Part shown: one piece after another, positions 32,885 to 39,515 of the stretch
How the letters are laid out: the number at the start of each line of letters is the position of its first letter
Position numbering within the stretch: the stretch's first letter is position 1
Source: Oscillospiraceae bacterium
GTDB taxonomy: Bacteria; Bacillota; Clostridia; Oscillospirales; Ruminococcaceae
Length of the DNA: 64,000 nt
NCBI GenBank assembly: GCA_019423755.1
Contig: JAHZAU010000003.1
Span: 83,887-147,886 of the forward strand
Direction of reading: 5' to 3'
Program-made: the position numbers and the translations under genes
Notes under the pieces: model-generated
Databases searched by the model: none
What the model was told of the DNA's origin: nothing
What the model saw: only the letters and a program-made list of their open reading frames with translations

Positions 32885-34135
32885 CTACTTCGCTTCCTTT
32901 CCTGTTTCCCAATCCATCTGCCGCAGACAGGCCGCCGCGCGGCGCACCTGAGCGTGATCCTGCCCCGAGGAGCAAAGCCCCATGACCAGCGGGCCGCGGC
33001 GCAGCACCGCCGGGAAGTAAAAATCGCAGTCCTCTTTTTTGTCGCACCGGTTAAAGGGGATGCCCTTTTGGCGGCATTCCCGACCGACAGCTTCGTTTGC
33101 CGACGGGTCGTCGGTGCAGGCCAGCACCAGCTGTCCGTAGGCGTCCCCCGGCTGCCAGCGGCGGGGCTGCCAGTCCCCTGGCCTAAGCAACTTTTCCAGC
33201 TCCGGCAGGATCTCCGGCGAGATCACACAGATCCGACAGCCGGTCCCTTGCAGGGAACGCGCCCGGCGCAGGGCGATGTTCCCGCCGCCGATAAGCTGCA
33301 CCGTCCTGCCCCGCAGGTCCACAAACAGCGGGAAGTGGCTGGGCGGGGCCGCTGGTTCCTCTTGGGGCAGCTGGACACCGAACCGCCGGGAAAGCTCTTC
33401 CCAAAGGGCATCCCAGCTAAGGCCCCGGGGCTGGGCGCTGCGGCCGATGACCACCACGCCGCTACCGGTGCGGGCCGCCGCTTCCAGCTTTTCCGGGAAG
33501 CCGCCGGCGGCTCCCGAGTCCTTGGTCACCAGCCAGCGGATCTTGGCCTGCCGCAGCAGCGCCTCGTTGAAGTCCGCAGAAAAAGGCCCCTGCATCCCGA
33601 TGACATTCCGGGCCAAAAAGCCCAGACGGAGACATTTTTCCACAGCCTCCACGCTGGGAAGCACCCGCACCCAGCAGCGCTCGGCGTACTCCGGCAGCTG
33701 GGTAAAGGGTTCCAGCTCCTTGCTGCCGGTGGTGAGCAGGATGCGCCCTTCCACCGTGCGCAAAAACGCCACCGCTTCCTCGATGGACGGCACCATGGTC
33801 AGCGGCTGCGCCCCGTCGCCAAGGGAGGAGGGCCGTTCCAGCCGCAGGTAAGGTACCACTTTGGCTTCGCAGGCCCGGCGCAGGTTTTCGCTGACCGCCA
33901 CCGCGTAAGGGTGGGTGGCGTCCACCACGCAGCAGAAGGGCCGCTCGGCCAGCAGGGCTTCCATAGCCGCTTCATCCCGACGGCCGGTCCGGACTTCCAG
34001 CCCCGGCGCTGGCTGCAGCAGCTGTTCTCCGTATTCCGTGGCGACGCAGACGGTGACCGCGCAGCCAGCCCGGCACAGCTGACCGGCCAGCAGCCGGCCT
34101 TCGGTGGTGCCGCCAAACAGCAAAATCTCCGGCAT
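32885..34135 (-). CDS. cbiJ: Fused cobalt-precorrin-6A reductase (CbiJ) and precorrin-2 dehydrogenase (SirC)
   Basis: This is a 416-residue fusion. The N-terminal half (1-250) is CbiJ/CobK: ILLFGGTTEGRLLAGQLCRAG, VVDATHPYAVAVSENLRRAC, LLTTGSKELEPF and WLVTKDSGAAGGFPEKLEAA. The C-terminal part (about 265-410) is a siroheme-synthase-type NAD domain: FPLFVDLRGRTVQLIGGGNIALRRARSL, LVLACTDDPSANEAV, FNRCDKKEDCDFYFPAV and SSGQDHAQVRRA. The first domain reduces the macrocycle at precorrin-6A; the second should oxidise precorrin-2 to sirohydrochlorin, the substrate of cobalt chelatase CbiK. A ferrochelatase role cannot be excluded. Start at 34135 follows GGAGGGGG. Confidence 0.93.
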   Translation of the reverse strand: MPEILLFGGTTEGRLLAGQLCRAGCAVTVCVATEYGEQLLQPAPGLEVRTGRRDEAAMEALLAERPFCCVVDATHPYAVAVSENLRRACEAKVVPYLRLERPSSLGDGAQPLTMVPSIEEAVAFLRTVEGRILLTTGSKELEPFTQLPEYAERCWVRVLPSVEAVEKCLRLGFLARNVIGMQGPFSADFNEALLRQAKIRWLVTKDSGAAGGFPEKLEAAARTGSGVVVIGRSAQPRGLSWDALWEELSRRFGVQLPQEEPAAPPSHFPLFVDLRGRTVQLIGGGNIALRRARSLQGTGCRICVISPEILPELEKLLRPGDWQPRRWQPGDAYGQLVLACTDDPSANEAVGRECRQKGIPFNRCDKKEDCDFYFPAVLRRGPLVMGLCSSGQDHAQVRRAAACLRQMDWETGKEAK

Positions 34136-34157
34136 CTTGCCCCCTCCTTTCCTTTGG

Positions 34158-34895
34158 TTATGCGTTTTCTCCCAGCCGGTAGCCCCGGGGGGTCACCATC
34201 CGCCCAGCGGAGACCTTGGTCTGGGAGTTGCCGATGATCACGGTGGTGAACATATCCACCTGCTCGTCCCGAAGCTCTCCCAGCGTCAGGATGCGGGAGG
34301 TTTGCCCCTCGCGGCCGATGTTCTTCACCCAGCCGCAGACCGTTTCCGGCACCTGGTGGCGCAGGACGATGTCGCAGGCCCGGCGCAGGTAATCCGCCCG
34401 CTTTTTGCTGGAAGGATTGTAGAGGCAGAGGACAAAATCCGCCGCTGCCGCCGCGTCCAGCCGCTTTTCAATGAGCGGAAGGGGGGTCAGCAGGTCGCTG
34501 AGGCTGATGACGGCAAAATCGTGCACCAGCGGCGCGCCCAAGACCGCCGCCGCCGCGCAGGCTGCGGTGATACCCGGCACCACCTGGATCTCCACCGGCG
34601 GATATTGGGGCGCCAGTTCCAGCACCAGGCCCGCCAGCCCGTAGACCCCGGCGTCCCCACTGCATACCAGTGAGACCGTCTCCCCTTCCGACGCCGCCTG
34701 CAAAGCCATGCGGCAGCGCTCTTCCTCCCGGCGCATGGGGGTGCTTTCCAGCCGCTTGTGGGCAAAACGCTCCTGCAGCAGGTCGATATAGACGGTGTAG
34801 CCGGTGATCAGGGTGCTGTCTTCCAGTGCCGCCTGGGCCTGGGGGGTGAGCATCTCCGGGCATCCCGGCCCCAAGCCGACGAGATATAATTTCAT
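34158..34895 (-). CDS. cbiH: Cobalt-precorrin-3 (C17)-methyltransferase CbiH
   Basis: This 245-residue SAM-dependent corrin methyltransferase begins YLVGLGPGCPEMLTPQAQ. It has GYTVYIDLL, SLVCSGDAGVYGLAGLVLE, PGITAACAAAAVLGAPLVHDFAVISLSDLLTP and LCLYNPSSKKRADYLRRAC, the last two being distinctive for CbiH/CobJ ring contraction enzymes. Its ATG at 34895 overlaps the stop of cbiG by 4 nt. It lacks the ferredoxin-like C-terminal extension of some CobJ/CbiH60 proteins. Confidence 0.95.
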   Translation of the reverse strand: MKLYLVGLGPGCPEMLTPQAQAALEDSTLITGYTVYIDLLQERFAHKRLESTPMRREEERCRMALQAASEGETVSLVCSGDAGVYGLAGLVLELAPQYPPVEIQVVPGITAACAAAAVLGAPLVHDFAVISLSDLLTPLPLIEKRLDAAAAADFVLCLYNPSSKKRADYLRRACDIVLRHQVPETVCGWVKNIGREGQTSRILTLGELRDEQVDMFTTVIIGNSQTKVSAGRMVTPRGYRLGENA

Positions 34896-35968
34896 CCTTC
34901 CGCTTCCTCCTTTTTGGTCGTATCGCCGCCAAAGCGCAGCGTTTTGGGCGCTGCGGCTACTGCTAAGGTGCAGCCGCTGCCCGCCTGACGGCGCAGAATG
35001 AGCCGCCCGCCGGAGCGCCACACGGCCGCCCGCTCGCAGACGTTGTCCACCCCGGTCACCTGCTGCACAAAGGCCGAGGAGGCAAAGTCCCCCTCCACCG
35101 CCAGCAGCTGTCCGGCAGAAGCCGCCGCCAGCGGCCAGTGAAACGCCCGGCAAAGGTCCAGCAGCGCCGGTTCCTGGGCTTTCCGGTCCAGGGTCGCCAC
35201 CGCCTGCACCGCCTCCGGGAGCAGACCGCTTTCTTCCAGATGCTCCAGCACAAACTGCCGCAGCACCGCCGGTTCGATCTCTTTTCGGCAGCCGATACCC
35301 AGGACGAGATCCCGGGGGAGCAGCCGCAGCGTGTGGGCAAAGGGGCGCTCCTGCAGGTCGCGGGTGACGCAGATGCCCCAGGGGCAGGTCGTATCTTCCG
35401 TCAAACCGGCAGGAAGAGGCCCCTCCCAGGGCAGACAGCTGACAAAGCCCACCGGCTCCCCTTCCAGCAGCCGGGCGGAGATCTCCTTGGCCTCCCGGCG
35501 GTCCAGCACCAGCAGCCCCTGCTCCTTGGCCCAGCTGTCCACAGCAAAGCAGCCGGACAGGTCGGTGGCGGTAGAGATCACCGCCGTCCCGCCGTATATT
35601 TTGGCCACCAGACGGGCCAGGTCGTTTCCGCCGCCCAGGTGTCCCGAAAGCAGCAGCACCGCAAAGCGGCCCTTCTGGTCCACCGCTACCACCGCCGGAT
35701 CGGAAAACTTATCCCGCACATAGGGCGCGATGGCCCGCACCGCGATGCCGCAGGCCCCTACAAAAACAAGCCCCTCCCGGCAGGCAAACTGCTCCCCGGT
35801 CCAGGCAGAAAGCTCCTGTTCCAGACAAAGCAGCCCCTCCCCGGCAAAGCGCGGCATCGCGTAGCCCTGGCAAGGCCGGCCCGCCTGCTCCAAACCGGCG
35901 CAGAGACGGCGGCAGAGCGCCGCCCCCTCCCGGGTGAAGGCCACCGCGGCAAGGGGTTTTGCGGTCAT
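34892..35968 (-). CDS. cbiG: Cobalt-precorrin-5A hydrolase CbiG
   Basis: This 358-residue enzyme opens the delta-lactone of cobalt-precorrin-5A, releasing acetaldehyde. The N-terminal and middle domains contain LVFVGACGIAVRAIAPYVRDKFSDPAVVAVDQKG and LLSGHLGGGNDLARLVAKI. The C-terminal CobE-like domain has LVLGIGCRKEIEPAVL, VATLDRKAQEPALLDLC and ATGVDN-like VTGVDNVCERAA. The start at 35968 overlaps cbiF and the stop overlaps cbiH, each by 4 nt. Confidence 0.95.
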   Translation of the reverse strand: MTAKPLAAVAFTREGAALCRRLCAGLEQAGRPCQGYAMPRFAGEGLLCLEQELSAWTGEQFACREGLVFVGACGIAVRAIAPYVRDKFSDPAVVAVDQKGRFAVLLLSGHLGGGNDLARLVAKIYGGTAVISTATDLSGCFAVDSWAKEQGLLVLDRREAKEISARLLEGEPVGFVSCLPWEGPLPAGLTEDTTCPWGICVTRDLQERPFAHTLRLLPRDLVLGIGCRKEIEPAVLRQFVLEHLEESGLLPEAVQAVATLDRKAQEPALLDLCRAFHWPLAAASAGQLLAVEGDFASSAFVQQVTGVDNVCERAAVWRSGGRLILRRQAGSGCTLAVAAAPKTLRFGGDTTKKEEAEG

Positions 35969-36732
35969 GAACGCCCCTCCTTTTCGGCGGCGCGGTATCC
36001 GTGGGAGAAGGACGGGTCATAAAGCAGCGACCGCTGGTACTCCTGCCCCAAGAAATCCCCCACCAACACCAGGGCAGTACGGGTGACCTGGTTTTCTCGA
36101 GCAGTCTGCGCCAGGGTAGCCACCGTGCAGCGGTAGACCTTTTCCTCCGGCCAGCTGGCCTTGTAGACCAGGGCAACGGGGGTCTCGGGCGGGTAGCCGC
36201 CTTCCAGCAGCTGGCTTTGGGCCTGTTCCAGCAGTCCGGCGCTGAGGAACAGCACCATGCTGGCCCCATGGGAAGCCAGCGCCGACAGCTCCTCGCCCTG
36301 GGGCACCGGCGTCCGGCCCGCCGCCCGGGTGATGATCACCGTCTGGGAAACGCCCGGCAGGGTGTACTCCGCCGGGACCGCCGCTGCCGCCCCGCAGAAG
36401 GAGCTGACCCCCGGCGTCACCGCATAAGCGATGCCCCTTTGAGCCAGGGCGTCCATCTGTTCCCGGATGGCCCCGTAAAGGCAGGGGTCCCCGGTGTGCA
36501 GCCGGACGGTGGTATGTCCCTGCTGCTCCTGGGCGGTCATCTCCTCGATCACCTGTTCCAGCGTCATGGAGGCGCTGTCCAGCACCTTACAGCCGGGCTT
36601 GGTGTAATCCAGCAGCTGCGGATTCACCAGAGAACCGGCGTAGATGACGCAGTCGGCCCGTTCCAGCAGTTCCTTTCCCCGCAGGGTGATCAGGTCCGGC
36701 GCACCGGGACCCGCTCCCACAAAATGTACCAT
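35965..36732 (-). CDS. cbiF: Cobalt-precorrin-4 (C11)-methyltransferase CbiF
   Basis: This 255-residue SAM-dependent methyltransferase begins VHFVGAGPGAPDLITLRGKELLERADCVIYAGSLVNPQLL, a textbook CbiF/CobM start. It continues with RLHTGDPCLYGAIREQMDAL, TPGVSSFCGAAAAVPAEYTLPGVSQTVI and TRTALVLVGDFL. It lies 12 nt after cbiL; the start follows AGGAGG. Confidence 0.95.
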   Translation of the reverse strand: MVHFVGAGPGAPDLITLRGKELLERADCVIYAGSLVNPQLLDYTKPGCKVLDSASMTLEQVIEEMTAQEQQGHTTVRLHTGDPCLYGAIREQMDALAQRGIAYAVTPGVSSFCGAAAAVPAEYTLPGVSQTVIITRAAGRTPVPQGEELSALASHGASMVLFLSAGLLEQAQSQLLEGGYPPETPVALVYKASWPEEKVYRCTVATLAQTARENQVTRTALVLVGDFLGQEYQRSLLYDPSFSHGYRAAEKEGRS

Positions 36733-36744
36733 CTTGCTCCTCCT

Positions 36745-37443
36745 TTACTCCGGCTGGTCCACCAGCAGGATGGAAAAATACGCCGTCTCGCCGCGGACCT
36801 GGTCCAGGGAGGGGTAGACCTCCTCCCCTTCCATGCCGCAGCGCTTGACCAGCGCCGTCTTTTCGTACAAGCCCTTTTCCCGCAGCGCCTGGGCCACCTG
36901 CTCGTAGCTGCGGCCGGCCTTCATCAGCACCTTGGGCCCCGGCCAGTCCAGATAGGTCTCCATTCCCTCGTAAGACGCCGGGATCACATGAAACGGCTGC
37001 GCTCCCTCAGCAAGGCTCCGTCCCAGCCGAGCCGCCGCCGCGCAGAAGGACGGCACGCCCGGCACCATCTGTGCATCCAGTCCCGCCCGGCGCACCCGCT
37101 TGTGCAGGTAGGCGTAGGTGGAATAGACCGTCGGGTCGCCCAACGTCAGGAAAACCACGTCCTGCCCGGCGCGCAGACGCTCCAAAACCGCCTGGGCCGC
37201 CGCCTCGTGGGCCGCTTCCAGCCGGGCTGCCTCCCGGGTCATGGGCATATCCAGTTCCAGGCGCTCCTTCTGTTCCAGTTCCGGCACCGCCTGCCGGGCG
37301 ATGTTCCAGGCGGCTACCTCTCCGGCGCCGGAGCGCGGCACCGCCACCACCGGGCACTGCCGGATCATGCGCACCGCCTTGAGGGTCAGCAGCTCCGGGT
37401 CGCCGGGGCCTACCCCGACCCCATATAAGGTCCCGTATGTCAT
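36745..37443 (-). CDS. cbiL: Cobalt-precorrin-2 (C20)-methyltransferase CbiL
   Basis: This 232-residue SAM-dependent methyltransferase has LYGVGVGPGDPELLTLKAVRMI, VVFLTLGDPTVYSTYAYLHKRV, MVPGVPSFCAAAARLGRSLAEG and the conserved VLMKAGRSYEQV. It methylates C20 of cobalt-precorrin-2. The ATG at 37443 has AAAGGAGA at 8 nt and lies 3 nt after the cbiD stop. Confidence 0.95.
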   Translation of the reverse strand: MTYGTLYGVGVGPGDPELLTLKAVRMIRQCPVVAVPRSGAGEVAAWNIARQAVPELEQKERLELDMPMTREAARLEAAHEAAAQAVLERLRAGQDVVFLTLGDPTVYSTYAYLHKRVRRAGLDAQMVPGVPSFCAAAARLGRSLAEGAQPFHVIPASYEGMETYLDWPGPKVLMKAGRSYEQVAQALREKGLYEKTALVKRCGMEGEEVYPSLDQVRGETAYFSILLVDQPE

Positions 37444-37446
37444 GGG

Positions 37447-38595
37447 TCATTCTCCTTTCGTCTGATGCCCTTTCGGCACCGCTTGCAGCATCCGGTCAAA
37501 GCTGCGGCTGCGGCAAAGCTCCCCGTGTTTCTGGGAGAAGATCAGCACCCCGCAGGGGATCGCTCCCCCCAGCCGGGCGGATACCGCTTGCTCCACCCGG
37601 CCAAGCACCCGCTCCATCACCGCCTGCGCCAGCCCCTCACGGCAGAGGATGTCCAGCATAGCGTCGGTGGTGACGGCAGAAAACAGCTCCTCCAACACCG
37701 GACGGGACGCCCCTTCCAGGGCGGCGTAGGCCACGAACACCTCCGCCCGGGCGTCGGCCCAGCGGGAATGGGTGTTCATCACCCCGGCGGCCAGCTTGCA
37801 CAGCTTGCCCACATGGCCGATGAGCAGCACCTGCTCAAAGCCCAGCACCGCCACCTCGTCCAAGGCCGCCCCGATGAAGTTGGAACACTTCACCGCCAGG
37901 CGGTCGGGGATTTCCCGGCAGCTTTGGATAAAATCCTGACCGTAGTTGCCGGGGGTGAGTACCACTGTCTCCTCCCCCAACGCCCGCAGCTGCCGGAGTT
38001 CCAGCCGGATGGATTCCACCAGCGCTTCCTCACTCATCGGCTCCACGATACCGCTGGTACCCAGCACCGAAAGTCCGTCCACAATGCCGAGACGGGGGTT
38101 GTAGGTCCGGGCGGCCAGCTCTTTTCCGCCGGGGATGGAAATTTCCACCACCAGGTCCGGTTCCGAGCCGTCGTACGCGGCGCACACCGCCTGGATGATC
38201 TGCGCCCGTGGGCCAGGGTTGATGGCCGCTTCCCCCACCGGGCAGGCCAGCCCCGGCAGGGTCACCCGGCCGACCCCTTCGCCGCCGCAGATCTCCACCC
38301 CTTGACCGGACTGGCCGGGCCGCACCCGGGCCTGCACCCAAATGCCGTTGGTGATGTCCGGGTCGTCCCCAGAGTCCTTCTGCACCTGGGCTTTGGCCCA
38401 ACCGTCCTGCTGCTCGCCCCCGGACAGAGGTAGCACCAGCTCCTCCCCGCCGGGGAGGGTCAGCCGGGCGTGAGACGGCAGCCGCCCCCAGCGAAGGAGG
38501 CTCGCCGCCCCAAAGGCCGCCGCTGCCGCGCAGGAACCGGTGGTATAGCCCCGGCGCAGGCGCTTTGTCCCCACCTGGATATATTCTTGCCGCAT
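37447..38595 (-). CDS. cbiD: Cobalt-precorrin-5B (C1)-methyltransferase CbiD
   Basis: This 382-residue enzyme has the CbiD signature RRGYTTGSCAAAAAFGAASLL at its start. It also has VQKDSGDDPDITNG, GGEGVGRVTLPGL, GEAAINPGPRAQI, GISVLG-like VDGLSVLGTSGIVEPMSEEA, LTPGNYGQDF and LLIGHVGKLCKLAAGVMNTHSRWADARAEV. It methylates C1 in the anaerobic pathway. It is the first gene behind the cobalamin riboswitch, with AAAGGAGG before the ATG. Confidence 0.96.
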   Translation of the reverse strand: MRQEYIQVGTKRLRRGYTTGSCAAAAAFGAASLLRWGRLPSHARLTLPGGEELVLPLSGGEQQDGWAKAQVQKDSGDDPDITNGIWVQARVRPGQSGQGVEICGGEGVGRVTLPGLACPVGEAAINPGPRAQIIQAVCAAYDGSEPDLVVEISIPGGKELAARTYNPRLGIVDGLSVLGTSGIVEPMSEEALVESIRLELRQLRALGEETVVLTPGNYGQDFIQSCREIPDRLAVKCSNFIGAALDEVAVLGFEQVLLIGHVGKLCKLAAGVMNTHSRWADARAEVFVAYAALEGASRPVLEELFSAVTTDAMLDILCREGLAQAVMERVLGRVEQAVSARLGGAIPCGVLIFSQKHGELCRSRSFDRMLQAVPKGHQTKGE

Positions 38596-38620
38596 GCTGC
38601 CGCCTCCTTTCTTTTTCCAA

Positions 38621-38656
38621 CAAAAAAGCCGCCGTCCTCAAAAGGTCCGGCAGCCG
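38621..38656 (-). terminator. Riboswitch-controlled terminator in front of cbiD
   Basis: On the minus strand GCTGCCGGACC and GGACGGCGGC form a hairpin with a TTTTGA loop, followed by TTTTTTG. It lies between the cobalamin aptamer and the cbiD ribosome binding site, so it serves as the expression platform: formed when cobalamin is bound, disrupted by the antiterminator otherwise. Confidence 0.85.
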
Positions 38657-38704
38657 CATCCGCCCGCCAAGGGCAGACTGCCCCCGCGGGTCCAGCGGCT
38701 CCGG
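38647..38704 (-). promoter_or_regulatory. Antiterminator pairing of the cobalamin riboswitch
   Basis: The segment CCGGAGCCGC (38695-38704) can pair with GCGGCTGCCGG (38647-38657), which is the 5' arm of the terminator. The two structures are mutually exclusive. This is seen directly in the sequence; the assignment as antiterminator is inference. Confidence 0.6.
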
Positions 38705-38728
38705 GTCCCGCAGAGCGCGTTTTCTTCC

Positions 38729-38818
38729 CCAGCAGCCGGCAATCTGACTTGTGCCCCATGGGGCAGATACAGTAGCGGCCCTGCGCGGGATTCTCACCCG
38801 CTTCCCCGGTCCTGCTGG
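38729..38818 (-). ncRNA. Cobalamin riboswitch aptamer
   Basis: Minus-strand sequence shows the P1 arms CCAGCAG (38812-38818) and CTGCTGG (38729-38735). Conserved core elements lie between them: GGGGAAGCGGGTGAGAATCC, a CGCAGGGCCGCTACTGTA segment and the B12-box-like AAGTCAGATTGCCGGC. Order and spacing match the adenosylcobalamin riboswitch class. It controls a 21-gene cobalamin operon, presumably repressing it when the vitamin is abundant. The aptamer starts only 12 nt after the stop codon of the upstream lipoprotein gene. Confidence 0.92.
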
Positions 38819-38830
38819 ATGGTTTTTCAA

Positions 38831-39385
38831 TTAATTAAGGGTATGTAAGATGCCGCGCAGGGCGTCGCTGTCTGTCAGGGAGAGATTCCAGCCGTTGCCC
38901 TGGTCGTCTTCCACCAAAATCTCGTTTTCCCGCACGAAGTTGATCCAAAGGTCGTACTCCAAGGTTTCCCCTTCGCTGGTGGTAAAGGTCAGGTCATAGT
39001 CCCGGTCCCGGACCTCAATGGGTTCCTCAAACACCTCGTTGACCGCCAGAATCAGGTCGTAGACGTTCTGGGCCAGCATCGGGTCCTCGGTGGACCAGCT
39101 GCGGTCGCTGGCTGTGGCCTGTACCTCTGCGCTTACCACCGTGTGTTCCCGCTGCAGCACCGAAAGTTCCTCCGGGCTCATGGGTTCCAGCTCCGGGTTC
39201 GGCGCAGCCTCCTCCCCTTCGGTGGAGGCCGGTACCGCTTCCTCGTCCGGCAGGGCTTCCTGCGGCTGGCGGGGAAGTGCGCCCGAAGCGCTGCGGGATT
39301 CACACCCGCACAAAGCCCCACCCAGCATCATCGCCGCCAACAGCAGCCCCAAACCAACACGGGCCGCGTTTTTTCTCTGCTCCAT
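38831..39385 (-). CDS. Lipoprotein of unknown function, upstream of the cobalamin riboswitch
   Basis: This 184-residue protein has a basic start (MEQRKNAARVG), a hydrophobic stretch (LGLLLAAMMLGGA) and the lipobox LCGC. The N-terminal third of the mature part is acidic and Pro/Glu-rich. A compact C-terminal domain follows (about 95-184), with DLILAVNEVFEEPIEVRDRDYDLTFTTSEGE and NGWNLSLTDSDALRGILHTLN. I recognise no family. The ATG at 39385 has AAGGGGG at about 9 nt. It has its own promoter candidate at 39425-39453 and no terminator before the riboswitch, so it may share a transcript with the cobalamin genes. A role in corrinoid handling is only a guess from position. Confidence 0.75.
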   Translation of the reverse strand: MEQRKNAARVGLGLLLAAMMLGGALCGCESRSASGALPRQPQEALPDEEAVPASTEGEEAAPNPELEPMSPEELSVLQREHTVVSAEVQATASDRSWSTEDPMLAQNVYDLILAVNEVFEEPIEVRDRDYDLTFTTSEGETLEYDLWINFVRENEILVEDDQGNGWNLSLTDSDALRGILHTLN

Positions 39386-39424
39386 CCATCTCTGCCCCCT
39401 TACCAAACGGCGTCTTATCTTGTT

Positions 39425-39453
39425 ATTTTACCATAATCCCCGCTGGGATACAA
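39425..39453 (-). promoter_or_regulatory. Promoter of the lipoprotein gene and possibly the cobalamin operon
   Basis: Minus-strand TTGTAT (39448-39453) and TAAAAT (39425-39430) are separated by 17 nt with an extended TG-G. It lies 40 nt upstream of the lipoprotein start. I found no better promoter between it and the riboswitch. Confidence 0.65.
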
Positions 39454-39482
39454 GTATTCCCCGGAAAGCTCTTCTTTTCCGC

Positions 39483-39514
39483 AAAAAAGCGGAGCCGATC
39501 TGGCTCCGCTTTTT
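39483..39514 (-). terminator. Terminator after the YhaN-like gene
   Basis: AAGCGGAGCC and GGCTCCGCTT enclose a short loop, with six T following on the minus strand. It lies immediately after the YhaN-like stop codon and separates it from the lipoprotein promoter. Confidence 0.88.
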
Positions 39515-39515
39515 C

